A stretch of DNA of 64,000 bases from an uncultured Christensenella sp. Its GTDB lineage: Bacteria; Bacillota; Clostridia; Christensenellales; Borkfalkiaceae. Shown piece by piece: positions 42,532 through 51,554 of the stretch (its first letter is position 1; each line of letters opens with the position of its first letter). The stretch lies in assembly GCA_910577375.1 (NCBI GenBank), contig CAJTLT010000002.1, positions 1-64,000 of the forward strand, given 5' to 3'. Position numbers and translations under genes: made by a program. The notes beneath the pieces were generated by a model that saw nothing but the letters and a program-made list of their open reading frames with translations, was not told the DNA's origin and did no database searches.

Positions 42532-43721
42532 TTTCTTCTTCTTAAAATATCGCCCTTTTCAAGTTCGTAAGGGCAGTTGATTTTGTAATGCTCCTGCACA
42601 AGTTTGCAATCGGAAACTTCTTCTCCCGCGGCGGTAAAAGCCTTTTCTACTTTAAAAGACTTACAGAAATTGTTTGTCGGCGATAACACTTCCAAAACGT
42701 CGCCCGATTTGAACCTGCCGCGCATTTCAACCGTTGCAAAACCGTTTTCGCAACCGATAACGTTTGCGATATAATCACAGTCTCCCTTTGTCTGACTGTC
42801 GTTATAATTGACCGTTTTTTCGTTTTCGCCCAAAGTATAAGCCGTTGTATAATCGCGGTGGGCAGCGGTTAAAAGCTCGCGCTCCACCGATTTATCATAT
42901 CCGCCGTCTATACAGCGCCGGTAAGCGTTTATAACCGTTGCAAGATAATATTCTGATTTCATTCTTCCTTCTATTTTAAAGGAAGTTACGCCTGCGGCGC
43001 GCAGTTCGTTTAAATATGCGCTCATATTCAAATCTTTGGAATTAAGGATATAAGTTCCGCGCCCGTCCTCTTCCATATCAAGCCAGCCGCTGTCGGAAAT
43101 CGCGTCTTTTTTGCGCACCTGATAATTCCAGCGGCAAGCCTGCACGCACTCGCCCCGATTGCTTTCTCTGCCCGAAAGATAATTAGACAAAAGACAGCGC
43201 CCCGAATAAGATATGCACATTGCGCCGTGAACAAACGCTTCGAGTTCGATATCCGGCACAAAATCGCGTATTTCAGAAATTTCTTTTAACGATAGCTCGC
43301 GTGCAAGTATCGCGCGGGTTGCGCCTTGTTCCCGCCAGAATTTTACCGCACATTTGTTTGTTAAGTTGGCTTGCGTAGAAATATGGATATCCAGCTTGGG
43401 CGCCGACTTTCTCGCCGCATAAAAAACTCCGCTGTCGGAAATTATCGCCGCGTCAACTCCGATACTTTGCAAAAAAGCAAAGTAATCTTCCATTGCGCCC
43501 ATATCTGCGTTTTTGGCAAAAATGTTTGCCGTTACGTAAACTTTTTTCCCCATTCCGTGCGCTAAGCTAACCGCTTCGCACATTTCTTCGCGCGTGAAAT
43601 TATCAGCGAAAGAACGCAAAGAAAAATCTTTGCCGCCGACGTATGCCGCGTCCGCGCCGAAATAAAAAGCCGTTTTTAATTTTTCGAAATTGCCCGCAGG
43701 CGCCAGAAGTTCAGGTTTCAT
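42528..43721 (-). CDS. U32-family peptidase/tRNA or rRNA hydroxylation protein
   Basis: 397 aa. Opening ELLAPAGNFEKLKTAFYFGA and the U32 signature EAFVHGAMCISYSGRCLLS, then GRESNRGECVQACRW with the clustered cysteines expected to hold a metal cluster; C-terminal beta-barrel about 310-395. Family members act in tRNA U34 or 23S rRNA hydroxylation (TrhP, RlhA) as well as being labelled collagenase-like peptidases. I favour an RNA-hydroxylation role but cannot choose the substrate. Followed by aroA; preceded by the AT-rich restriction-modification genes. Confidence 0.87.
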   Translation of the reverse strand: MKPELLAPAGNFEKLKTAFYFGADAAYVGGKDFSLRSFADNFTREEMCEAVSLAHGMGKKVYVTANIFAKNADMGAMEDYFAFLQSIGVDAAIISDSGVFYAARKSAPKLDIHISTQANLTNKCAVKFWREQGATRAILARELSLKEISEIRDFVPDIELEAFVHGAMCISYSGRCLLSNYLSGRESNRGECVQACRWNYQVRKKDAISDSGWLDMEEDGRGTYILNSKDLNMSAYLNELRAAGVTSFKIEGRMKSEYYLATVINAYRRCIDGGYDKSVERELLTAAHRDYTTAYTLGENEKTVNYNDSQTKGDCDYIANVIGCENGFATVEMRGRFKSGDVLEVLSPTNNFCKSFKVEKAFTAAGEEVSDCKLVQEHYKINCPYELEKGDILRRRK

Positions 43722-43722
43722 T

Positions 43723-44262
43723 TTAGTCGTTTACAAGCTCAGGAGGCACAGGCAACCCAAGTTTAGCCAAAGGAATATATTCAAAATAATAAGAACAATT
43801 AACGGAAATTATGTAATCAAGAACATCTTTATATTTTGGATTTTTAAACCATTCACCCAAAAGATAAACATATTCAACCTCTATATTTGCAGGAGCCAAC
43901 AATTTTTTATACTGTTTCTTTTTAAAATCGCAAGTCTGCAACTTTTCGTCAACGGAGCCTTTAACCTGCTGAAATTTGCATTCTATTATAAACAACGTAT
44001 TATTGTGCAGAACAAAAATACAATCGTCAGGCAAAAGCTGTTTTGACAGATATTTTTTTCAGTCTATTTCAAGTTCTTCTAAAAAAACAGAATAAAACAA
44101 ATGCTTTTTAAAAACCCTTGCAACCTGTTCCCCATTATAAAATACTTTATCGCCGCATACGGCATAATGCGGTTGCGCGTTCAGAAACTGTGCCAAATTC
44201 ACTTTGCCTTCAAACACAAGACCGGTACGCGTATTGCCGCCGCCTTTACCGTTTTTAATCAT
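43723..44262 (-). pseudogene. Type II restriction endonuclease gene interrupted by in-frame TGA
   Basis: One continuous frame from ATG 44262 to the stop at 43723 (178 residues) is broken by a single TGA at 44059-44061 after EELEID; the same frame continues KKYLSKQLLPDD. The second half has a PD-(D/E)xK nuclease core: PDD, then FIIECKF with Glu and Lys. The first half has GGGNTRTGLVFEGK, a motif seen in small type II endonucleases. The stop would be a Trp codon with one base change. The methyltransferase gene ends 10 bp upstream, giving a methylase-endonuclease operon. As written the nuclease is dead; assembly error or readthrough are alternatives. AT-rich like its partner. Confidence 0.7.
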
Positions 44263-44271
44263 TTTTCAGCC

Positions 44272-45204
44272 TCAATAATTTTTAATTAAAAGTTCCGTAA
44301 TTTTTCCGCGATTAACCGCATTGCTGTTAATCATTCTTAACGCATTTACACGCTGAATATTATATCCGCCGTATAAATTATCAAAAAAATTATCTTCCTT
44401 ATCGGCATTTTTAGGATCCGAGTTACTCAATAAAAGTTTAGCCCCTTTACCGTCAAGCGATTTAAAAAAGCCTGCAAGCTTTTTTTGCTTTTCATCATTA
44501 AATCCGTATGTGTCATATGCGGTAAAAGAAGTTTTGTTCAAAGGACGGTACGGAGGATCAATATATACAAACGTGTTATTATCTATAAACCTTTCGCATT
44601 CGCTGTAATTGCAGGATTTTAATTCCACTTTACTTAAAGCGAAAGAAACATTTTTCAAATTCGTTTCGTCACATATCAAAGGATTTTTATATTCTCCTAC
44701 CGGCACGTTAAATTTGCCGCTACCGTTAACCCTGTAAAGCCCGTTAAAACAGGTTTTATTTAAAAAAATAAACAAAGCAGCTTTATTTATTGAAGTTTTT
44801 TTCCCCAACAATGTAGAATTAAACAAATCTCTTTTTTCATAATAGTAAATACGGCGGGACTGCACGTCTTTTTTACCATATTCATTTTGATACTTTTGCA
44901 ATTCCGTTAAAATATCGCCGCAATTATCACGAATAACTGTATAAGCGTTCATTAATTCGCTGTTTATATCGTTTATACATACTTCTTCAAAGCGATAATT
45001 TTCCAAAAGCGCAAACAATAACGCCCCGCCGCCCACAAACGGTTCACAGTATTTTTTTATATCATTACCCAAATTTTCAGGCAAATTACTTTTCAAGACT
45101 TCTAAAAGCTGACTTTTTCCGCCGGCCCATTTTAAAAAAGGTCGCGCATGTACGGAACGCTGTATACCGTCATTTTCTTTTATCGATATGTTTTCATTTA
45201 TCAA
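44272..45204 (-). CDS. Adenine-specific DNA methyltransferase (D12/Dam class)
   Basis: 310 aa. S-adenosylmethionine-dependent N6-adenine methylase. Seen: N-terminal FLKWAGGKSQLLEVL (motif X and I region FVGGGALLF), NDINSELMNAY, FLNKTCFNGLYR and the catalytic DPPY box in YIDPPYRPL. The order of motifs is that of the alpha group containing Dam, DpnIIA and MboIA, so GATC or a related site is likely but not certain. Protects DNA against the adjacent nuclease, which is now broken. AT-rich and probably acquired. Confidence 0.9.
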   Translation of the reverse strand: MINENISIKENDGIQRSVHARPFLKWAGGKSQLLEVLKSNLPENLGNDIKKYCEPFVGGGALLFALLENYRFEEVCINDINSELMNAYTVIRDNCGDILTELQKYQNEYGKKDVQSRRIYYYEKRDLFNSTLLGKKTSINKAALFIFLNKTCFNGLYRVNGSGKFNVPVGEYKNPLICDETNLKNVSFALSKVELKSCNYSECERFIDNNTFVYIDPPYRPLNKTSFTAYDTYGFNDEKQKKLAGFFKSLDGKGAKLLLSNSDPKNADKEDNFFDNLYGGYNIQRVNALRMINSNAVNRGKITELLIKNY

Positions 45205-45271
45205 AATGCACAGCCTCCGTTAAATTTTATTTAATTATATTCTAATAATAAAATAATAGCAAGCAAAAAAC

Positions 45272-45294
45272 AATACCGCCATTATGGCGGTATT
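45272..45294 (-). terminator. Terminator of the O-methyltransferase gene
   Basis: Nine-base stem AATACCGCC / GGCGGTATT, followed on the minus strand by GTTTTTTG. The rest of 45205-45435 shows no gene. Confidence 0.65.
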
Positions 45295-45435
45295 CTATAC
45301 GTTATAAAAGATTTTATCCGTTTTTATAGGCAAACGACAATCAAAATTTTCGGCAAAACGTTCCACGCTCCGTACAAATACATACATATTGCAAAATTGC
45401 GGTAAATCCCTATTTAAATTTACGGAAAAATTATT

Positions 45436-46098
45436 CTATAACTTCACGCTCAAAGCTATGCCGTTGCCGATATCGAGAACCGTTGTTTGCAGTCCGCAAT
45501 CGTTTGTTACCGCGGTTATATATTCTTTTATGTGTTCAACGAGCATTTTGCGTTTTTGGGGCACCTCTTCCTCGCCAGTTACATAGCCGAAAAGCAAAAT
45601 ATCGTCGGCAACAAGCACGCCGCCCTCAGTTAAAAGCTCTTTAAGCCGCGGAAGATATTTTATATACTGAACTTTTGCACAGTCAAGAAAGATAAAATCA
45701 AATTTACCGCCAAGACCGTTTATTATTTCTCCCGCGTCGCCCGCAATCTGCGTAACCCGTTCAGCCAAACCTAAGTTGTTAAAATTTTCACGCGCCTGAC
45801 TGAAAAAATTTTCGTCGCGCTCTATTGTGGTAAGATGCGCATTTTTGCATACTTCAAGCATAACCCCGCCCGAAACGCCGACAGCCGTTCCGAGTTCAAG
45901 GATATTTTCAGGTTTTACCGCACGCAAAAGCGTGCAAAGAAAATTCAACGTTTCGTCGTCTGAAACGGGGATTTCCTTTTCAAACGCCCGTTCGCGCAAA
46001 GCTTGAATTTCTTTGCTTATACGCGGTTTATTGAACGGCACGGTTCTTGTTTGCCTTTCCCCGTCTTTTGTATTTTTATGCGCGTAAGAAAATTGCAT
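45436..46098 (-). CDS. Class I SAM-dependent O-methyltransferase (TrmR/YrrM-like)
   Basis: 220 aa of the methyltransferase-24/O-methyltransferase-3 fold. Seen: SAM-binding LELGTAVGVSGGVML, the acidic end of strand 2 in TTIERDENFF, FDFIFLDCAKVQYIKYLP with the metal-binding Asp pattern, and GGVLVADDILL. Firmicutes homologues methylate 5-hydroxyuridine at tRNA position 34 (TrmR). The nearby U32 protein could supply the hydroxyuridine, which would make the two genes parts of one tRNA modification path. That link is inference. Confidence 0.83.
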   Translation of the reverse strand: MQFSYAHKNTKDGERQTRTVPFNKPRISKEIQALRERAFEKEIPVSDDETLNFLCTLLRAVKPENILELGTAVGVSGGVMLEVCKNAHLTTIERDENFFSQARENFNNLGLAERVTQIAGDAGEIINGLGGKFDFIFLDCAKVQYIKYLPRLKELLTEGGVLVADDILLFGYVTGEEEVPQKRKMLVEHIKEYITAVTNDCGLQTTVLDIGNGIALSVKL

Positions 46099-46150
46099 TG
46101 TTTATTAAAAATCAAATATCGTTATAAACGCAAAAACGCTTATATCGGTT

Positions 46151-48022
46151 TTATAATTCCACCACCACAGGCACAACCATTGGAGATTGTTTTGTCTTCT
46201 TTAAAAGATAATTGCGGAGCGAACGTTTTATTGCGCGTTTAAGCTCGTCCGTACCCGCCCGCGCTATATCAACGCCGTCGATTGCGCGATAAATCACCTC
46301 GCGCATTTCTCTGTTATAATCGCGGTGAAAATCGAATACAAACCCGCGGGAATTAATAGCGGGTTCTCCAACTACTTCACCGTTTGAAACGGCTACGGAA
46401 ACTATAAACAAACCCTCTTCAGAAAGCTGCCGTCTGTCGTCGATAACTACGCTCGCCTTTTCGTCTTCAATCCCCTCTCCGTCGATAAGGCGCGAACCCG
46501 AAGGAACGCTTGCCGCCCTCTTCATTCCTTTTGAAGTCAGCTCGATACAATCGCCTATATCCGGAATAAGCACTCGGCTTTCGGGAACGCCTAACTCTTC
46601 CGCAAGCTGCGCATGCTTTTTAAGATGTCTGTATTCGCCGTGCACGGGGATAAAATATTTGGGTTTTAAAAGGTTGTGCATAATTTTATGCTCTTCCCTG
46701 CACGCGTGCCCAGAAACGTGAATATGTTCCAGGCTTTCGTATACAACGTCCGCACCCTTTCTGTACAAATTATTGATTACGCGGTAAACAAGCTTTTCAT
46801 TCCCCGGAATCGGCGAAGCCGAAATTATAACAGTATCGTTTGAACCGACCGTAACCGACGGATTATCGCCGTTTGCCATACGGGTAAGCGCACTCATAGG
46901 CTCGCCTTGACTGCCCGTTGAAACAACGACGATTTCATTGTCCCGCATATTTTTGATTTTTGAAACATCGATTAAAACGTTTTCGGGAATCTTAATCTCG
47001 CCTATTTTTTCAGCCGCCTCTACAACGTTAAGCATACTTCTGCCCGAAAGCGCGACTTTACGTTTATATTTTACCGCAAGGTCTATAATCTGCTGAAGTC
47101 TGTGAACGTTGGACGCAAAAGTGGCTATAATTATACGCTTTTTAATATTTTCATTAAAAAGTCTGTCAAGCGTAGTGCCGACGGTGGTTTCGCTCATAGT
47201 AAACCCCGCGCGTTCTATATTGGTGCTTTCGCCCATATATAAAAGCACGCCGGAAGAACCTATATCGCATATGGTTTTCAAATCGATAGGGTCGCCAGCA
47301 ACGGGCGTTAAGTCTATTTTATAATCCCCGCTATGGAAAATAACGCCTTGCGGGGTATTTATAGCAAACGCAAGCGAACCGGCGATTGAATGGTTAACGT
47401 TTATCGCCCTTACGCGGAAACAGCCGAGCTGTATCGTCTGCCCGGGCGTAACCGTTATTTCTTTTACGTCGTTCAAGCGGTGTTCGCGCAATTTGTTGTC
47501 TACAAGCGCAAGCGTTAATTTAGTGCCTATTACGGGAACTTTAAGTTCTTTCAAAAGATAAGGCACGCCGCCGATATGGTCTTCGTGACCGTGGGTTAAA
47601 ACAAGCCCGCGGATTTTTTTTGCGTTATCTAAAAGATAGGTTATATCGGGCACGATTAAATCAAACCCCGGGGTTTCTTCCGTGGGGAATATTGCGCCCG
47701 CGTCGATAATAATAATATCGTCTCCGCATTCCAGCGCGGTCATATTTTTACCGATTTCCCCAACCCCGCCGAGAAATACTATTTTAACCGCTTTGCCTCC
47801 GCGTTTAGAGCCCTTTTTACTGTTTTCATATTTTTCCGCTCTTTGGGGCTTTTCCGTTTTGGATTTGTTTCCGCGGGGAGAACGTTGTGCCTTTTGCTGT
47901 CTGTTACCGTTTTCTCTTTGGTTAGTATGCTTTTCTGCGACGTGCGCGGTTTGTTTGTCCGCCGTATTGCGTCTGCGCCGTTTGGGCAGCTTCGCCGCGG
48001 GATTCTGTTGTTCCTGTTCCAA
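46151..48022 (-). CDS. rnj: Ribonuclease J
   Basis: Exo/endoribonuclease of the metallo-beta-lactamase/beta-CASP family, central to mRNA decay and 5' end maturation in Firmicutes. 623 aa. Residues 1-75 are a basic, low-complexity extension (KLPKRRRRNTADKQ, QRSPRGNKSKTEKPQRAEKY) that could bind RNA. Then VFLGGVGEIGKNM, the metal site THGHEDHIGG, FHSGDYKIDLTPV, ATFASNVHRLQQI, STGSQGEPMSALTRM, HVSGHACREE and FIPVHGEYRHL. All catalytic motifs are complete. Confidence 0.94.
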   Translation of the reverse strand: MEQEQQNPAAKLPKRRRRNTADKQTAHVAEKHTNQRENGNRQQKAQRSPRGNKSKTEKPQRAEKYENSKKGSKRGGKAVKIVFLGGVGEIGKNMTALECGDDIIIIDAGAIFPTEETPGFDLIVPDITYLLDNAKKIRGLVLTHGHEDHIGGVPYLLKELKVPVIGTKLTLALVDNKLREHRLNDVKEITVTPGQTIQLGCFRVRAINVNHSIAGSLAFAINTPQGVIFHSGDYKIDLTPVAGDPIDLKTICDIGSSGVLLYMGESTNIERAGFTMSETTVGTTLDRLFNENIKKRIIIATFASNVHRLQQIIDLAVKYKRKVALSGRSMLNVVEAAEKIGEIKIPENVLIDVSKIKNMRDNEIVVVSTGSQGEPMSALTRMANGDNPSVTVGSNDTVIISASPIPGNEKLVYRVINNLYRKGADVVYESLEHIHVSGHACREEHKIMHNLLKPKYFIPVHGEYRHLKKHAQLAEELGVPESRVLIPDIGDCIELTSKGMKRAASVPSGSRLIDGEGIEDEKASVVIDDRRQLSEEGLFIVSVAVSNGEVVGEPAINSRGFVFDFHRDYNREMREVIYRAIDGVDIARAGTDELKRAIKRSLRNYLLKKTKQSPMVVPVVVEL

Positions 48023-48066
48023 ATTAATTCTCCATAATTATTATACTACATACCGGATATTGAAAG

Positions 48067-48089
48067 GGGGGTTGAAAAAATCAACCCCC
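48067..48089 (-). terminator. Hairpin between the repeat-protein gene and rnj
   Basis: GGGGGTTGA / TCAACCCCC stem with a 5-nt loop, followed by a weak T tract (CTTTC) on the minus strand. Partial terminator of the 895-aa protein gene. Confidence 0.5.
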
Positions 48090-48104
48090 GCGCTTCAAAT
48101 TTTA

Positions 48105-50792
48105 TTACTTTTTCTTGACGTCTTTAACAAGTCCGTCTTCGATTAATTCTTCCATGCTCTCATAAGGATACATAGCCGCGTAATCACGCTGGGGAATGTT
48201 CCTCTTAATGCCGTTGCGGGCTTCGAGCATTTCGTCAATAAGCCTTACAGCCTTTTTAACGCCGAGAGGGCTCTTGATTTTAATCATCATAGGCGTGCCG
48301 TGCAAAGATTTGTTGTCGGAAACGTCTTTATGGTGATAAACGGAAATTTCATGGGTTTTGGGGTCAAGCGCAAGATACAAAACAAGCGTCTTGCCGCGGA
48401 TTTTAAAGCGGGCGATTGTTTCTCTGCCCTTATGGAAACGCTCCGCGCCCCACGCGATATTGGAGTTAACCTTTTTATAGCTCAACAGCGCGTTTCTTGT
48501 TTCGCCGTAATATTTTTTCTGTTCGTCTGAACTTTGGATAATTCTTGCGATAAAGCTGCGGTTATAGCGCATCATGTTAGCGAAATCAACGCCGCCTTCG
48601 CCTTCTTCTCCCTCTTCCGTTTCTTCGTCGCCGTCGGCATCGTCGTCATCTTCTTCGCCGTCTTCGGCGCCGACAACCAAAACCACGGGGATTTTTTCTT
48701 CTTCGGGTTGCTCTTCAACCGCCTGCTCTTCGGTTTCGGGTTCTTCTTCTATAACCTCTTCCGTTTCCTCGGTTACTTCCTCGGGTTCTTCAACAATTTC
48801 CTCTTCAATCTCTTCGGGCTGCTCTTCAACCGTTTCTTCTTCAGCTTCGGGCTCTTCCTCGTAATTTTCTTCGATTAAATCGGAAACCGTAACCAAAGTT
48901 TCTTCAACAACGTAAGGCTCTTCATAAGCCGCAGTGCTTGCGACTTCTTCGCTGCGTACGGCTACAACGCCGTTTTTAAGCATTTCTTTGATTTCTGCGA
49001 TTTCGTTATCGATAGCGTTGAAACGTTCGTCCGCAGTCGCGTACACTCTTTCGGAAACGCTGTCGGAAACCTTGTCGATACCATCTTCGTCAAGAACGAT
49101 TTCGTAATCGTTATCCTGTTGCGATTCGATTAATCTGGAAGAAATCGATTCCGTAAGAGCGTCGTGGTCCACGGAAGGCATAGCGCTGATAATCTGTTCT
49201 GCAACCTTATCCGCAATTTCGTCGCTGTCGTATTCGGGGAGGTAATTGGAAAGTACAGCCGCGGCTTTATCCGCAATAGCGTCTTCGTTAATTCCAGCAA
49301 CGGTGATTTTCTCGCTGATGCGCGCCGCCATTTCCTCATAGTCGGGCTCTTCGCTCTCGTCCTCTACAATAGCGGTGCGGAGCTTTTCTGCAACGGCGTT
49401 TGCGATAAATTCATAATCGAGTTTATCCGTGACCTCTTTCGCGAGAGTGTTGCAACCCTCGTCGTCAACGAGAATTTCAAAATCTTCGGGTTTAAGCGAA
49501 CCTACTTTAAGCGCGATAGCGTCTGCAAGCTCGTCTTCGTTGATGTCGTAATTCACAGGCGCGACGATTGCCGCGTTGTTTGTATCGGGAGCGGGAAGCT
49601 GTTCCGCAACCTTTTGGGCAAGATAATCATAATCGATTGCCTGCGTTTCGGGGAGAACGATTTGTTCCGCAACCTTGTTTGCAATATATTCGCTGTCTAC
49701 GTTGCCGTTGCTGATTCTTTCGGCAACCTTTTCAGCGATGTAATCGTTATCGACCGCAACGGCGTTGACCTTTTCGATAACTTTTTCAGCGATGTAATCG
49801 TTATCCATTTCCGCCGCGGGAACAGTAAGTCTTTCCGCAACTTTATCCGCAAGCGTTTCGTAATCCACTTCCATCTGGGCGTTAACCTGAGGAAGAACAA
49901 GCTGTTCCGCCACACGGGAGGCTATATAATCCGGAGAAACCGCCTCCTGCAAAGGAATACGAGAAACAACTTTGTCCGCAAGGTAATCCACGTCGATTTG
50001 AGCAGGGGTTTCACTTATAACAGCATTGCCTGCGGGGATAAGCGCGGCAACTTTCTGCGCAAGATAATCGTAATCAATCTGAGGTTCGGAAACAGAAACC
50101 GCAACGGGCAGAGGCGCAGCCGAAGCAACGGCAGCTTCCTGAGCGGGCAAACGCGACGCAAGTTTATCGGCAAGATAATCGTAATCGATAACAGCCGGCT
50201 GAACGGGAGCCGCCGCAGGAACTTCCTGAACGGGAAGGCGCGCAATCAGTTTATCTACAAGAACGTCGTAATCAATCGGCTCAACGGTCTGCACCGCGGG
50301 AGCTACGTATTGAACGGGTTCTCCTTCAACTGCCTGAGGAACAGGCATACGAGCCGCGATTTTATCCGCAAGCAAATCGTAATCGATTTCGGCGAGCTGG
50401 GGCTTTTCGGCAACAGCAGTTTCTTCAGCGGGCTCTTCCTTCTTCGCATTGGGATTTTGGGCAAGGTCTTTTACTTCGCCCACCTTTTCAGAAACGGAAT
50501 CGAAAATGTTCGCGTTCTGAACGGACAAATATTTAAACTCCTGCTTTAAAGCGTTGTAATCGCTTTCGAGAGCGTTCTGTATTTCTTCGCTCTTTGCAAT
50601 TATACGCGCAAGTTCTTTCTTTTCTTCGGCAAGCTGTTCCAAAGCCGTTTGCAAATCGGCGTTAGACTGTTTAGCCTGACTGAGAATTTCTTCCGCCTTT
50701 GCGGAAAGTTCACGCTCGTATCTAAGGATTAGGTCCGCCTTTTTAAGCGGTTGACCTTGCTGAGTCGAATCTTCGTATCTGTTGTCAGCCAT
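48105..50792 (-). CDS. Acidic repeat protein with D-Y-D-x-L-A-x-K modules, unknown function
   Basis: 895 aa from the ATG at 50792 (GAGGTGG just ahead; an upstream in-frame ATG was rejected). Residues 1-110 are a predicted coiled coil (KADLILRYERELSAKAEEIL). About 130-580 holds roughly 18-20 short modules of 20-40 aa with the pattern D-Y-D/E-x-L/I-A-x-K-V/I-A-x-R/Q-L/I-P, the kind of regular helix array that forms a rod. About 640-720 is highly acidic (EEEPETEEQAVEEQPEEE). The C-terminal 150 residues form a compact basic domain (VDFANMMRYNRSFIARIIQS, KTLVLYLALDPKTHEISVYH) that I do not recognise. No signal peptide, so cytoplasmic; a scaffold or polar organiser is possible. Confidence 0.8.
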   Translation of the reverse strand: MADNRYEDSTQQGQPLKKADLILRYERELSAKAEEILSQAKQSNADLQTALEQLAEEKKELARIIAKSEEIQNALESDYNALKQEFKYLSVQNANIFDSVSEKVGEVKDLAQNPNAKKEEPAEETAVAEKPQLAEIDYDLLADKIAARMPVPQAVEGEPVQYVAPAVQTVEPIDYDVLVDKLIARLPVQEVPAAAPVQPAVIDYDYLADKLASRLPAQEAAVASAAPLPVAVSVSEPQIDYDYLAQKVAALIPAGNAVISETPAQIDVDYLADKVVSRIPLQEAVSPDYIASRVAEQLVLPQVNAQMEVDYETLADKVAERLTVPAAEMDNDYIAEKVIEKVNAVAVDNDYIAEKVAERISNGNVDSEYIANKVAEQIVLPETQAIDYDYLAQKVAEQLPAPDTNNAAIVAPVNYDINEDELADAIALKVGSLKPEDFEILVDDEGCNTLAKEVTDKLDYEFIANAVAEKLRTAIVEDESEEPDYEEMAARISEKITVAGINEDAIADKAAAVLSNYLPEYDSDEIADKVAEQIISAMPSVDHDALTESISSRLIESQQDNDYEIVLDEDGIDKVSDSVSERVYATADERFNAIDNEIAEIKEMLKNGVVAVRSEEVASTAAYEEPYVVEETLVTVSDLIEENYEEEPEAEEETVEEQPEEIEEEIVEEPEEVTEETEEVIEEEPETEEQAVEEQPEEEKIPVVLVVGAEDGEEDDDDADGDEETEEGEEGEGGVDFANMMRYNRSFIARIIQSSDEQKKYYGETRNALLSYKKVNSNIAWGAERFHKGRETIARFKIRGKTLVLYLALDPKTHEISVYHHKDVSDNKSLHGTPMMIKIKSPLGVKKAVRLIDEMLEARNGIKRNIPQRDYAAMYPYESMEELIEDGLVKDVKKK

Positions 50793-50844
50793 TTTCCACC
50801 TCATTTGAGTAATTTTAACTAATCTTGGCGCCCTTTTGGGGTTA

Positions 50845-50861
50845 GTACACTCTTAGTGTAC
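50845..50861 (-). promoter_or_regulatory. Inverted repeat upstream of the repeat-protein gene
   Basis: GTACACT-CTT-AGTGTAC, 53 bp before the ATG at 50792. Perfect 7-base arms, so an operator or small hairpin in the leader. No clear -35/-10 pair can be assigned. Confidence 0.4.
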
Positions 50862-51195
50862 ACCTTTTTTTAAAAAAAGTAAATAATTATATGCAAGTTT
50901 TTTGCATTATTTTCGCATAAATTCCGATTTTTTTCGCATTTGTCGGCACATATATGGGCACCTAAGGTTTTTTTGCCGATTATCCGGACGCTTTCCGCGC
51001 GATTTTCCAGCCGCTGGAAATTTTGTAATTTTTTAACATATTGACTGAAAAATGAAAAAATATTTCAGAATTTTTCACGTTTTAAAGCGCAAAAATTTTA
51101 AAAATTCACAAAAAAACGCACCCCGAAACAGCAAAAAAGCAGAATAAAATTTTTGTTCCCAGCCAATAATAAATAAAAAGAGCGGAGGCTTTTTT
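50862..51195. other. AT-rich intergenic region
   Basis: Divergent intergenic stretch between the repeat-protein gene and the small plus-strand gene. Very AT-rich with A and T tracts. I see no gene, no RNA and no convincing promoter pair; promoters for both neighbours must lie here. Confidence 0.5.
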
Positions 51196-51360
51196 ATGGG
51201 CAAAAAAAAGAATAAAATCAATAAAATTACCGAAGAACAGTATTACGCGTACGTGGCGGGGCTGAAAAACGACGCCGCGCTTGTAGACGCAAAGGGCAAA
51301 CTCATTGTGCCCGAACCGTTTCAGAGCAAAAACCGCACGGAAGAAAAACAAGGCGAATAA
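51196..51360 (+). CDS. Small conserved-looking basic/acidic protein, 54 aa
   Basis: ATG at 51196 has a perfect GGAGG seven bases ahead and the frame runs 54 codons to TAA. Sequence begins MGKKKNKINKITEEQYYAYV, then AGLKNDAALVDAKGKLIVPE and a charged tail. No membrane segment or known motif. The strong ribosome site, the codon use and the hairpin directly after the stop argue that it is real. Unknown function; it stands alone on the plus strand between two minus-strand genes. Confidence 0.7.
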   Translation: MGKKKNKINKITEEQYYAYVAGLKNDAALVDAKGKLIVPEPFQSKNRTEEKQGE

Positions 51361-51365
51361 TAGTT

Positions 51366-51397
51366 GAAGGCGGGAGCAAAAACTTGCTTCCGCCTTC
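51366..51397 (+). terminator. Hairpin after the 54-aa gene
   Basis: GAAGGCGG and AGCAA arms pair with TTGCT and CCGCCTTC across a 4-nt loop with one mismatch. No proper T tract follows, so termination would be weak; the position, six bases past the stop, is right. Confidence 0.5.
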
Positions 51398-51554
51398 ATA
51401 TTTCCGGCACCCCGCCACCCGCGCAGACCAGCGCGGATACCGTCCGTAACCACTTTATTTATATGTTTTATAAACGCTTTTTGTTACAGGCAACCGAGTT
51501 TCACAAAACTTTCATTTAACTTTCTTCATTCACGATTGCATTTAAAAACAAACG

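Noticed and set aside
43723..44262. Selenocysteine or TGA-as-Trp recoding
   Set aside because: Other genes here use TGA as a stop, no selenocysteine-type hairpin is evident after the codon, and a lone nonsense mutation is simpler.
49164..50549. 461-aa open frame on the plus strand opposite the repeat protein
   Set aside because: Shadow of the repeated modules on the other strand; no start signals.
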